NCBI GenBank assembly: GCA_030710605.1
Contig: CP092869.1
Coordinates: forward strand, 11,185,425 to 11,249,424
Reading direction: 5' to 3'
Length of the DNA: 64,000 nt
Source: Cordylochernes scorpioides
Lineage: Eukaryota; Arthropoda; Arachnida; Pseudoscorpiones; Chernetidae
The notes beneath the pieces are model-generated. The model was not told the DNA's origin and searched no databases. It was given only the letters and a program-made list of their open reading frames with translations. The translations under genes were made by a program, and so were the position numbers. Below, piece after piece: positions 33,747 to 43,758 of this stretch (position 1 is the first letter of the stretch; every line of letters begins with the position of its first letter).

Positions 33747-35108
33747 CTGCTGGCCACCCAAATTGCAACACTAAGAAAGACAAGAGATATCAAAACAAAA
33801 TTTATTTTGTATATAACATGTTGACCAAATATCAAATGATTAAATTTATAGACTTCTGTGAAGTGTGGTTCCTGCCAGAAACAGTACCCAGAGTAGCCGC
33901 CATTGTTAGAGATCACCGCTGCCACACGCCTCGGCATTGATTAAAAGAGACTTTGAATGTGTTCTCGGGGTACAGCAGACCAAGTAGCTCCCACACGTTG
34001 CCAAGGTTGATCTGGTGTGGCAGCTCGGGATGTAATCTAGATCAATCGTTGAACAACATGGAACACATGTTTTCTATTGGCGAAAGTTCCGGAGAGCGAG
34101 CCATCCAGGGAGGAAATTCAACCTGGCAATTGACGAAAAACCTTTGGACAATGCGTGCCACGTGTGGTCGCGCAATATCCTGTTGAAACATGGCTGTGGG
34201 CAAGCCCTGGAGGTAAGAATGGACAACTGGCTCCAACATCTCAGAGAAGTAGCGTTGGCTGTTTAAAGTACAGGCAATGCGTACTAGAGGAGTGCGAAAG
34301 TTATATCCAATACCGCCCCACACCATAATACCCGGAGTAGGACCAGTGTGGCGGTGTATATACAGCTGTTTAGTATCCTCTCTCCAAGGTGTCCAGACTC
34401 GAATCCGACCATCGTGGTTTTGCAGACAGAAGCGTGACTCGTCAGTAAAGACAATTTCATTCTGCCGTCTACATCCTTTTTTTATCGCACCATTGGCGGC
34501 GGAGACGTCTGTGGTTCTGCGTCAAGGGTAGACGAAGCAATGGACGTCTTGCGGACAGACCACTCTGCTGTAAACGGCGACGAATGGTACGCGCAGACAC
34601 TGGATGATGCGTTACAGACTGAATGTGCTGTTCGTGATGTGGCTGAGCGATCTGTCACTGCCATGCTCACAATTTGCCTGTCAGCACGTGAAGTCGTGCA
34701 CTGAAGTGGATGTGATAGAACACGTCGGTCCGCCGTACCTTCTTGCATCCAACAATCACATATTCGCATTACAGTTGTTTGTTTTCGTCCAACACGACTA
34801 CCGATTTCCCTGAAAGATAATCCATAATCTCGGTAGGCCACTATCCTTCCTCTGTCGAACTCGGATACTTGGTCAAAAGATGATCGCTGTTTTATACGAG
34901 GCATAATTGATAGGGGTTTTTTTTTTGTAAAAAAGCAAGAAAAACATATTTGCCGAACTTGAAATCGTCGAAATATCCAAGCCTCAAATAATGGTGGGTA
35001 ATATGCTGAAACTCTAATCATTTGCATATCTCACCTCCACTAACGCATGTTGTAAATTTCATGTTATTTGCATACTTCTTTCAGGTTGTTGCATTTACGG
35101 TGGCCAGC
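33747..35108 (-). mobile_element. Tc1-like transposon, right arm (dead)
   Basis: Mirror copy of 22667-24063 with ends CTGCTGGCCACC (33747) and GGTGGCCAGCA (35108). Carries the pseudogene at 33880-34904. Confidence 0.82.
33880..34904 (-). pseudogene. Tc1-like transposase pseudogene, right arm
   Basis: ATG at 34904 (MPRIKQRSSFDQVSEF, not shifted here, unlike the left copy). The HTH LSFREIGSRVGRKQTTVMRI is intact. A frame error at TSRTAHSVCN is shared with the left copy. Downstream are MVWGGIGYNFRTPLVRI, FQQDIARPHVARI (catalytic Asp kept) and SPELSPIENM. Further indels follow. Confidence 0.82.
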
Positions 35109-35282
35109 ATTTAATAATATTTTGAATCAATAATAATCATTTATATTCAGCTTATCATCATCAATGTTCATTTTTTCTGTTGTTCATAAATATATATCCA
35201 TTATTACTTGTTCAGAAATATACCTTTGTAATGCCTAAGATATACTTTAAATAAATTTATTCAAATATATTCTAATAGATTA

Positions 35283-35637
35283 TTATTACTAAAGGCAACT
35301 CCGCCTTTGCCTGTCCCAAGACCGAATGAAAAATGTGGAGGGGGGGGCAGTAACAAGCTCACTAAAAAACCTGGGCTCAGTTGGCCCAGCTGATAGTACC
35401 TTTGTAAGGGCTTCTAATCCAGGGATACAGGATGAGTCTGTACTCCATGTTAGGAACGGCTTCAAATGGCATCTGTTCCACATTTCAGAGGCGGCCATTT
35501 CTTTTGGAGCTAAGTCGGCCTGCCACTGAGTAGTGCTCCCAGTCTTAATAACAAAGGCAGACACATTCTACTTCACCCACGATACTCTCAAGTTGTACAA
35601 GTTTGATACCCTAATATGATTGAGTGAAGATAATAAA
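35283..35637 (-). repeat. SINE-like repeat, copy 4 (right palindrome arm)
   Basis: Uninterrupted reversed copy; it serves as the empty-site reference for the insertions in copies 2 and 6. Confidence 0.75.
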
Positions 35638-36665
35638 TAAAAAGATTACCTAAGGCTAAAGCCGCTTCAACAAACATGGGTAAAAGGTCAGGTACAGACA
35701 TCAGAACATAATACCATCCATGTAGTAGCGGGTATGGAAGTATATTGGATCATCTAGATAGGGCAAAACTATTTTGGAAATTTGTGCGAAACAAATATAC
35801 AAACCTATTTTCCCCATTACACACTCTCATCCAAAAGTTATTTATGAAACCTAAAAAGTAAAGTAAAATGTTCATTAAATATATTTTACCATATATATAT
35901 ATATATTCTAGCCGACTGGACTCGGCTTCGCCCGGGTATTGTTCGAGTGGGGTTTACTCATGAATGAATAGAGCCCCCAACTGTTTGAAAACTTAATGTA
36001 ATGAATTTTCTTTCAACAAAATGGAGATAAACTGAAAATATAGCAATATTGAAAATGCTGGTAAAGAATCTGAAATATAAGATCAATTTCACAAACACAT
36101 CTAATGAATAGAGTACTGTTTGGAGGAGCGGTCTAAACTGTTGATTTTTAAAAACCACGACCCGGTATCATCGAATCCAGCTTTGGCCACTTTGTTCTGA
36201 AAAAAAATTGCCCCAGTGGCCCCTGATTCTTGAAAAAGTCCAATCACTCCAGTGAGTGCAAGTAATCAAACTGGGCTTTGGTATCTAAAAAATGAAAAAA
36301 AAAAAAAACTAATAATTAGTGTGAATAAAGGAAAATGGTCCTCACAACCTGAAAATTTCACTTTCTCCTCTTCACTCTCGGCTGTTCAAGAAGAAACAGC
36401 CAGATTAAACATTTTTAAAGGCACCTAATCCGGCACTTACATCTCTAAATAGTTAAGCAACTTTTATAAATGTAATATATCTGCAATTCTGAAATACCCG
36501 GACTTGGATGAATTTATTATTAGTTATTGTTGCAGTTTTAGAAAAGTGTGGGAAATTTGTGTGGATATTTTATTTAAAAATGTACTTTTCAAAATGGTAT
36601 ATAAAATAAAAGAAATTTGCTTAATTTTCTAATAGTCAAGGGCAATTTCAAAAATACCAAAAAAA

Positions 36666-36830
36666 GCAAGACCAAATAAAAAATAAACAAATTATGTGTG
36701 ATGTTTCAGTAACAGCATTGCTACCATATAAAGACAAAATTACGGAATGTATTCAGTACTTTTGTCTGAAGATGGCAGAAATGCTGTAACTGAAACTACA
36801 CATAATTTATTTATTTGGATTTGGTCTTGC
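36666..36830. repeat. Fold-back element (MITE-like), copy 1
   Basis: Arms of about 50 bp: GCAAGACCAAAT...AATTATGTGTG at the left and its inverse ending GGATTTGGTCTTGC at the right. A related copy is at 49,374-49,496. Confidence 0.7.
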
Positions 36831-37645
36831 TTCCTGTTTTTTTTTTTTTTTTTCCCTAGTACACGTGGTACAGGCCATGATAATCATGGTGGGTAGTTAG
36901 CGACTGCTTTTACTGTAAGCGCACCACATGTTTACACATGTGATTCTTATCTATATTTCAAATTATACCTCAATTTCTTTTACCTAAAAAGGTATGTATA
37001 TATTGCCAAGACCTTAAATAAAAGTAAAATGTGTTGCAGAGACTTTAATTTGAAAAGTATTAAGAAACGTTAAAAAATATAATCTTAACTTTTAAAAGCA
37101 TGAAAAAAAAGCTATCTTGATTTGAATAAATTAATCTAAAAACAAACATCATGTAAAAGTATGCACCAATTGAAATCATTTATTAGCTCTAACAGTGTTG
37201 CCCCCAGCGGTAAAAGACTGGAGCTAAAGCTTCATGGGTTGGTAAATTATTTTAAATATTACATTAACTTAACAATTATCCATGTCTTGCTAACATAATT
37301 TTATTAAAATGATATGCATAAAAATAATGCAATTCTAAAAATCATAAATGAAGCGTCATTAAATTAAATGGGAGAGAAATGGTGTTCCAATTTTTTTTTT
37401 TTTTGTTGTAAAATTTTTATATTTTTACAAATTCTTAATGTACATAACCCAAACCATTTTTTTTTATGAACTCTGCAAACAAATATAATAAAAAAACGGA
37501 ATGAAGAATTGTATAGAGACTACTATAATACAATTGTGTATATATTATGAGTATTCAGAATTAACTTTCTGTTCAATAATGCAGAGTCATAAAAATACTA
37601 ATGGTGTAAAATTCAAAACATCAAAGTGAACCTGATAATGAGCTA

Positions 37646-40360
37646 TCATAAGGTGTGTTGCAGGCTAACAAAAACCTTAATTGAACCAGAAATGTTGACA
37701 CCAACTACTCGCAATGTTTGACCCTGAGATTTATTAATTGTCATAGCAAAGGCAACCATAAATGGGAATTGCAAGCGTCTAAACTTAAAAGGCAGATTAT
37801 TTGAAATAATTGGTATTCTAGGAATCAGGGCCTCTTCACCTCGAAAATAGCCAGTTAAAATTCGAGCCTGGAGAACATTAGTGACCATTCGAGTGATGCA
37901 TAATCTAGTGCCATTGCAGAGATGGGGTGGATCAAGGTTTCGTAATTAAATTACTGGCACACCAACTTTTAGTACAATTTTGTGTGAAGGTGTACCAGAC
38001 AATTCCAGTGTATTAAAAAATTCAGGGGGATATGACACAGATTCATCAGGATCAACCATTGTATCAATTGATCTATATACTTTGCTTTCACCCGGGATTA
38101 AATGTAATATTTTATTATTTATTTCTATCACAGTGCTATTTTTGGGGGCTAAAATAGTGCGCGCACATAACCATTCTTCAGATGAATAGTTTACACATAT
38201 ATTAGGGAAACCTTTTCATACAGACTTTCTGAAGATTCCACCACTTGGAAAAAAAGTATTTGAAAACTGGATGTTACCCTCGGAATCAGTTTCTAGTTGC
38301 ACTTCGCCTATCTTTAAGAGTTTGTCTGCAAATTGTGCAGCAGTGGTATCATTATGGAGTTGAACTCTCATGTTGACTGTGAGATGCATTTTCACAATAT
38401 GGCTCTAAAGATAAGAAGACTTTAGACAGGCATTCAGCTCATCAGCAGGTGTACCTCTAGTAACTACTGGAAGAGTCTGTCGGAAATCACCGGCCAAAAG
38501 CACTACTAAACCACCCATGGGTTGTGGATCATCACGGATATCCTGTAATGTCCTATCAAGGGCTTCCATGGCAATTTTATGGGCCATGGTGCACTCATCC
38601 CAAACCAGCAACTTACAACTACGTAGGAGTGAAGCTTTATCACTATTTTTTTGTATATTGCAAACAGCAATCTGGCCCTCTGCAAAAGTCAGAGGTAATT
38701 TTAGCACTGAATGTGCAGTCCTTCCGCCCGCGGGCAATCTCGCAGCTATCCCTGAGGAAGCAACAGCAATGGCAATATTTTGTTCCTTCATAACCATTGC
38801 TAATAGAAGATTCAAAAGAAATGTTTTACCTGTTCCACCCGGCGCATCTAAAATAATAATTATGGGTTGTGACAATTTAATTATTGCTAAAACAGCATAA
38901 AAAACTCTTCTTTGTTCTGGCAAGAGTTTGGGAATCATGGACGCAACATTGTCTTCAAGATCTGTCGTATCATACGCAAGTTCTCTCAAAATGTCAGAAT
39001 TGGTAACCAGATTTCTCCTGGGTGCTTTTAAGCCTAATTTCTGCAGCTTCTTCCCACATATAGATACGACACGATCCTCAATGTCACACAATGTTTCATT
39101 ATATATCAGATCATTATACCTGATGGAGAAATCTAGAAGCTGATAACGATGAAGAATATAACCTGCCATCTCATCTCTATATGTAAATCCAAAACTGCTG
39201 AAGGTTTGAAATTGTGCACGTAGAAATTAATATGGAAAATAATTGCCTTACTCTTGTAGGAGCCTGACAAAGAATCGCCTCATCCATTGTGACAACCCAA
39301 TGGTTATCATTCTCCAATAATCCAAGAGCTGCGCATTTATCTCTAAATGTTTCGTATTGACTGCCATTAACAATTTTCAAATATGCGAAGGAAGGCGGTC
39401 CCTTGATGTTATGTAGTAACATACGTAAACAAAAGCATTTAAAGTTACTGACATGCACAGCGTAAACCCGTCCAATAGTGTCCGATCTCTTCACTCATGG
39501 CCATCCTTCAACCGGCTTGCCTTGAACTCGCCTTCTCCATTCATGGGCAGAAGAATTTAAAGTGTAGTATTGGGGAACATCTGGATAGAGCAGGGTCATA
39601 GCAAAGGAATCAGTTTGGCATATTGAAAAAAATGCAGTCAGGGTTGTCCTTGGTGGATTACGCATTTGATTGGCAAGAGTGTTTTGATTGAAATATATCC
39701 GTTCTCCATTCTCAAGATGCACAGCTGAATGGATAACAGCTGGATGGCGTTGGTGTACAGGAAGCTGAGAAGACGCCAAACAGCTTCATTGCTGCTTATG
39801 TATCTGGCACACTGATACATTCGCACCTCATTTTGAGGGTCAAGACCTCTACCTTCTCTGCGTAAATTAATAATAGCTTGATCTTATTAACATATTTGCA
39901 AATATATTTTTTGCCTTAACAGAACTATATATATATACAGTTCTCAACATTGATATGGGCACAAAACATCTTCGATATCAATTGAGAATAAGGCACCACC
40001 CAGCGATTGTCAATTGTGACCTCTTCGTTTCCACGTATTTTAACCTTTGCAGTAAAGCCACCTTCTTCAGGCGCGCGTCGCCTATATAAAGGATAACCAT
40101 TCTCATTAGTCTGGGTTTCCAGCAAAAACTGTTTAGGATATATTTTAGAACATCTACTATTCTTCATGCAGGGGGACACAGGGTTGTACTCACCGCAAGG
40201 CCCATGGATCATATCCTTACCACAATGTTATACAATAGTGGGTCTTGAATAGGATCTGGAAACTCGGCACATATAACAGTGTCTATCAGAGTGGGACGGA
40301 GCTTATTTGCTAGCCAAACTAATATGTGCGCATGAGGAAGTCCCCTTTTCTGGTTTGAAT
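37646..40360 (-). pseudogene. Helitron Rep/helicase, C-terminal three quarters, broken
   Basis: Helitron transposases unite an HUH Rep domain with a Pif1-like helicase. Seen here: KRGLPHAHILVWL and MIHGPCGEYNPVSPCM...NRWVVPYS (40,360-39,925), both typical of Helitron proteins between Rep and helicase; HEWRRR region (39,779-39,495); the helicase with Walker A DAPGGTGKTFL and Walker B LLVWDECTMAHK (39,169-38,405) and LLAGDFRQTLPV; and the C-terminal AFAMTINKSQGQTL motif (37,888-37,646). Frame changes occur between almost every piece. The HUH catalytic region is absent. Confidence 0.85.
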
Positions 40361-40923
40361 TCGATTTGAAATAAATATTCTTTGCAATTTTATTTGCAAA
40401 TTTTCTACTTTCACTCGCAAGCAGCGCCTCTAGCGGCGTCTGGTGAAATTATATTTATAAATTTTAACAATGCTTAAAATGTTTTCCAAGTATAATAAAT
40501 TTAATTTGAGAATTTAGTAATATAATATTCCAATGACGTAAAAAAGCAGCTGGAGTCCACCCCTCTTTCCCCAACTTCACTCTAGTATCTTGGCCTTGTC
40601 GTCCAAGTTACAATCTATTATAATAAAAGTATTAACATGAGCCCCCCCCAAAAAAAAAAGGTAAACTATTTTCACATGTTTCTAATCCTTCTCGCCTTTT
40701 TATTTATTTATTAAAAACACACGCTATATCTTATGTGGATATTTGCGTGTAAATGTTTGAAGTAATTTATGTACATTATGCCTTCTCACAAAATTTGTAT
40801 AAATCTTTTGCACTATGTCTACTTTTCGCCGTTTCTTACAGAAAATGATTTTTTTTTTATTTTAATGCCAACACCTGACCTTTTTTATTGTTTTGAATTT
40901 GAAAATATATCAATCCATAAATA

Positions 40924-41115
40924 AATATTTAATTAAAAAGGCATATATTGGATCAAAAAATCATTCATTTTACCAATATTTCAGTTGGCTGAACGCCAAC
41001 CTTTATCAAGGTATTATGACATATTAATGTGTGTCAACAACAAGTTGGCGTTCAGCCAACTGAAATATTGGTAAAATAAATGATTTTTTGATCCAATACA
41101 TGCCTTTTTAATTAA

Positions 41116-41118
<3 letters not shown>
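40924..41118. repeat. Long hairpin (arms ~76 bp) with hammerhead-like motif
   Basis: 40,924-41,000 and 41,044-41,118 are near-perfect inverted copies around a 43-bp loop. Outward on each arm is a TTGGC-GTTC-GCCAA stem next to CTGAAA, preceded by CTTGATAAAGG in the left arm's complement. This is the order of a hammerhead, with an imperfect core. Confidence 0.75.
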
Positions 41119-41153
<35 letters not shown>

Positions 41154-41814
41154 CGGTAAGGGCCAGAAGAAAATTGTTTCAAAAAGTGCTAGTAACTAAA
41201 AATAATGCGAATTATATTTCTTTAAAAATGTCTATTCAATAATATTTATATAATATATATATACATATCTGCATGCGGTCATTGTAAATTTTTTCCTTTC
41301 TTAGACACATTTGCACATATTTACACAAAACATCTGAATAATTGACAATAAATACTCTTCACTGAAATAATTCACAGAAATTTGTTGTTTTTTACATATT
41401 TGAGAAAGATTACAAATCCCTTATTCTCTCTTTAAATATACGAAACAATGTTGTTGTGTATGCAATCTATAAACGAGGGTGCGTGTGTGTATTTTTTAAT
41501 TAAAAATCATTTTCCCTTTTCTCGAAAAAAAAAAACTTTTATATATATATATATTTACAGAAACAAATTATTTTCTTTCTAACACACCAAGATAATTATT
41601 TGTTTGAAAAATAGATTGTGAAACACGAAAGGAAGAATTTTAATATTATTTAGATTTTAGGAATTCACTTTTAGTTTTTGTAACACATTTTTTAACTTAT
41701 GAATTAAAAACTCAGATATTACTTATAAAATAGTTATAAAGTATATAAAGAATATGTAATAGAGGGTAAAATAAAATATTTTTTTTGTAACCCAAATATC
41801 AAAATTCGAAACTC

Positions 41815-41953
41815 TTATAAACGCGTAAAATTATTTTTGAAATTAAACACTTTCTACTGTCCTTACTGCAATGGAAAATTTGATGGGAGGTATTCCATTG
41901 CAGTAAGGGCAGTAGATATTGTTTAATTTCAAAAATAATCTTACGCTTTTAGA
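41815..41953. mobile_element. MITE family CTACTGTCC, copy 1 (reduced to a palindrome)
   Basis: Arms of about 55 bp meet around ATTTGATGGGAG. The core CTACTGTCCTTACTGCAATG is inverted at the other side. Related copies are at 42,073-42,245 and 46,215-46,345. Confidence 0.7.
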
Positions 41954-42072
41954 ATAGTTTCGAATTTTTATAACAGATGGCGCGCTAGTGCATCATATTA
42001 TAAATAACCTAAATATAACGATATTCTAAGAAATGATATCATTTAAGCATAAATGCTTCTTTTAAACATAAA

Positions 42073-42245
42073 AAAACTTCTACTGTCCTTACTGCGATGA
42101 AAGAATTTCAAGAGGGCTTGGCTCATCAATGGTAAACCCTCCCAGCAGTTTCGTCAATTTAATCTATCGGACCGCTTCTTTAGAGCTCTAATACTGCATT
42201 GGACAATTTCTTTACCGCAGTAAAGACAGTAGAAGTTTGATTTGT
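42073..42245. mobile_element. MITE family CTACTGTCC, copy 2
   Basis: Ends AAACTTCTACTGTCCTTACT and its inverse (AGTAAAGACAGTAGAAGTTT) about 170 bp apart. The interior (CAATTTAATCTATCGGACCG) matches copy 3. Confidence 0.75.
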
Positions 42246-42340
42246 GTGAAAAAGAAACCTTCATGTTTAAATAATTACTTATCTATATATGAAACGTTAT
42301 TGCTCTATATAACTATATTCTATAGATTTATCTTCTTCTT

Positions 42341-42500
42341 TCTTATCTCTAATCAATCATATTAGGGTATCAAGCTTGTAGAGTTGACATCCATAATGAT
42401 TGGGTGAAGTAGAAGGCCTTTGTCATTAAGACTGAGAGTACTACTCAGTAGCAGGCCCGACTTAGCTTCAATATGAGATGGCCGACTTTGACACAAGGCA
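42341..42500 (+). repeat. SINE-like repeat, copy 5 (3'-truncated)
   Basis: Left part only: ATCAATCATATTAGGGTATC to about the GATGGCCGAC region. Confidence 0.65.
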
Positions 42501-43704
42501 CTTGTTATCCCTTCAATAGTTAATAAACGTTAATAAATTAATGATAAATACTATTTTTATAAACAAATGGAAGCCCTGGAAGCTTTATTTGTTTTATAAA
42601 GTTATAGAATGTTTTAAAAAAACATAAAGTCTTGACGAAGGCCAAGAAACAATGATTGCTTTCGTATCAGGGTAAATGGCTTCTTTTTTATCGAACATTT
42701 TCGTAAAAAAAAAAACTTTTGAATACAATCTTTTACTACAAAGTTAAAGGGAAAACGATTGTGTTCTGAATCTTGTTATGTTTGAATGTGTTATTAAAAA
42801 ACTTTTACTCTAATGCAAAAACAATAGTTTATTGATTCATATTAAATATATTTGTGATTTTTATTATTTAAAATACTTTCTAGAATTTTTTTGGATTGAA
42901 GGTCGGGGAAGAATATATGTGTATAGGGGAGTAAGTAGGGGACTGAGAGAAATTTTGATTTTTTATTTTAGCTATAAAAGTAATCAGTTGGAGAAAATCT
43001 GTAGAAGATTCAGAAGCGCTGGGGGTCAACTTGATATCCTTTTTTATAATACAATATAATGCGGCTTATGATTGTAGAACGAAGTTTGAAAATTATACCG
43101 CAGATGTTTCTTTTGAATGAAAAATCTATATTTATTTTTAAGAAGAAATAACGATTATTCCTATCCTTAGGGATGAAGTATGATAGGGTAAATTGTGAAG
43201 AGTAATGATAAACGGAAAAAATAAAATGTCCAGGGATGGGAATTGTTTTCCTTTTTTTACCACTTCCTCATTATACGTCTTGATCCCAACAAATATTGTT
43301 GTGAATAGTTTAAACAGATGCTACTGCCGATTAAGATCTGGCGTTTTCAATCTTGATAAACGACAGTTGTAAGTTGTATAAGAATTTTAAGATCTTAGAT
43401 CCTACGCTGATAACCTGCTTATCTAGGACTAGAACATTTTCATCGAGTATGCAGCAAAGATAAGAAAACACGGACTATATAACAGTTATGATAGCTATTG
43501 CAAGATACCTTATAATGATGGGAGAAATGCTTTTTGAATAGATTAAGAACAACTTCCTTAATAAATGTCTAATTTTAATTCTTTTGTACTTTTAATAATA
43601 TTCCTTTATATGTACAATAGGTTTTCCTTTAATCCACATCTATTTTTTTATCCCCATCATTTAAAAATTTGAAAATTCTGAGTAAAAAGAATGAAAATAT
43701 TTTC
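42501..43704. other. No gene recognised
   Basis: AT-rich. 43,080-43,235 is related to 49,890-50,060, the flank of the tRNA-like relic, and stops after CCAGGGATGGGAATT, so it is a truncated copy of that repeat. Confidence 0.5.
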
Positions 43705-43710
43705 TTTATT
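43705..43710 (-). terminator. Polyadenylation signal of the MATH-BTB gene
   Basis: AATAAA on the minus strand about 49 bp after the stop codon at 43759. Right strand and distance for the gene's 3' end; not otherwise confirmed. Confidence 0.5.
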
Positions 43711-43758
43711 AATTTCAATATATTTCTTCTCCTCGTCAATATATTTAAAGAATCTCTC

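Larger units (their letters stand above)
21886..35895. repeat. Giant inverted repeat (palindrome), arms ~4.1 kb, spacer ~0.1 kb
   Basis: Left arm 21886-30390 and right arm 30490-35895 are reverse complements in the same order: outer unique sequence, SINE-like repeat, Tc1 relic, a unique stretch, mariner end, Copia 3' end, then the centre near 30,440. The left arm is longer only because of Gypsy D (24214-28545); the right arm contains a mariner (about 32370-33657). Without these the arms are about 4.17 and 4.1 kb. Arms differ by scattered substitutions (about 14 in one 85-bp stretch compared by eye), so this is an old duplication. Confidence 0.9.
35908..40560 (-). mobile_element. Decayed Helitron
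   Basis: Minus-strand element. 3' end at about 35,908: GC hairpin (CCCGGGCGAAGCCGAG) followed by CGGCTAG. Coding remnants at 37.6-40.36 kb include the RepHel midsection and a Pif1-like helicase. The N-terminal HUH Rep part is missing: at 40,362 the coding sequence joins a non-coding block shared with 13.74-13.98 kb. A fold-back element lies at 36,666-36,830. The 5' end is not resolved. Confidence 0.78.

Noticed and set aside
21886-35895. Palindrome as an assembly artefact
   Set aside because: Arms have different insertions and scattered differences, which an artefact of one read set would not show. Long reads are still needed for the centre.
42600-42680. CTTGACGAAGGCCAAGAAAC as a possible hammerhead
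   Set aside because: No stem II can form between the CUGAUGA-like part and GAAAC.
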